Assembly: GCA_025965395.1 (NCBI GenBank)
Contig: JAOPXA010000242.1
Coordinates: 1-6,866, forward strand
Reading direction: 5' to 3'
Source of the DNA: Nocardioidaceae bacterium
Lineage (GTDB): Bacteria; Actinomycetota; Actinomycetes; Propionibacteriales; Nocardioidaceae
Length of the DNA: 6,866 nucleotides
Below, piece after piece: positions 6,760 through 6,866 of this stretch. How positions within the stretch are numbered: the stretch's first letter is position 1; each line of letters opens with the position of its first letter. A program made the position numbers and the translations under genes. The notes below the pieces were generated by a model that saw only the letters and a program-made list of their open reading frames with translations, was not told the origin of the DNA and did not search any database.

Positions 6760-6816
6760 TGGCGGAACCAATATGGTCGTCATTTCGCGCAAAAGACGAC
6801 CATATTGGTTCCGCCA
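6760..6816. repeat. Long perfect palindrome, probable bidirectional terminator or REP/MITE-like element
   Basis: Bases 6760-6781 and 6795-6816 are perfect 22-nt inverted repeats around a 13-nt centre, ATTTCGCGCAAAA, which can add three inner A-T pairs (6783-6785 with 6791-6793). After two mismatches the stem continues with CCTCC (6753-6757) against GGAGG (6819-6823). It begins 12 nt after the transglycosylase stop and lies before a possible convergent gene, so termination in both directions is plausible. Its near-perfect symmetry and AT-richer core, unlike the surrounding DNA, also fit a dispersed intergenic palindrome. A G-rich stretch follows (6819-6839). Confidence 0.8.
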
Positions 6817-6831
6817 GTGGAGGGGTGGGGG

Positions 6832-6866
6832 TTAGGGGGTCCAGGTGCCGTGGATGATGGCGCGGC
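6832..6866 (-). CDS. Possible 3' end of a convergent gene (partial)
   Basis: On the minus strand one frame reads RAIIHGTWTP and stops at TAA (complement of 6834-6832). Only about ten codons are inside the window, so no family can be named. Support comes from context: a long palindrome sits between this end and the + strand operon, as is usual between convergent genes. It could also be chance. Confidence 0.35.
   Translation of the reverse strand, partial: RAIIHGTWTP

Overview
The window comes from a high-GC Gram-positive bacterium, almost certainly an actinobacterium. The evidence is GC-rich third codon positions, near-exclusive AAG for lysine, GTG starts in GTGA stop/start overlaps, and an envelope protein set typical of Actinobacteria. 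The genus cannot be told from the sequence. All five main genes lie on the + strand and form a phosphate-uptake and cell-envelope cluster.

Layout. (1) Positions 1-2064 hold the 3' part of a large surface protein with a PstS-like fold, ending in a Ser/Ala/Pro-rich stalk, one membrane helix and an Arg-rich tail. Its 5' end is outside the window. (2) Positions 2061-3008 hold a three-helix membrane protein whose outer domain is clearly sortase-like but lacks the catalytic His, Cys and Arg. It overlaps gene 1 by 4 bp. (3) The gap 3009-3141 carries a PHO-box-like pair of 11-nt repeats and a small hairpin. (4) Positions 3142-4992 hold a secreted PstS-type phosphate-binding protein with three C-terminal Ig-like modules, the last extremely lysine-rich. 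(5) A strong hairpin follows at 5028-5066. (6) Positions 5090-5974 hold pstB, the phosphate-importer ATPase, with all motifs intact. (7) Positions 5971-6747 hold a membrane-anchored lytic transglycosylase, overlapping pstB by 4 bp. (8) A long palindrome at 6760-6816 closes the operon, and the last codons of a possible convergent gene lie at 6832-6866 on the minus strand.

How it may work together (inference). PstB and the PstS-type protein form the energy and capture parts of a Pst importer. The permeases PstC and PstA are not in the window and may lie upstream. Around this core sit envelope factors: a membrane-tethered PstS-like protein, a pseudo-sortase, Ig/lysine-rich wall-binding modules and a peptidoglycan-cleaving enzyme.

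The most unusual feature is the first gene pair. The sortase-like protein has lost its transpeptidase residues, and the neighbouring surface protein ends in LAHTL, resembling a class E LAXTG sorting signal without its glycine. Enzyme and presumed substrate may have co-evolved from covalent anchoring to a non-covalent partnership.
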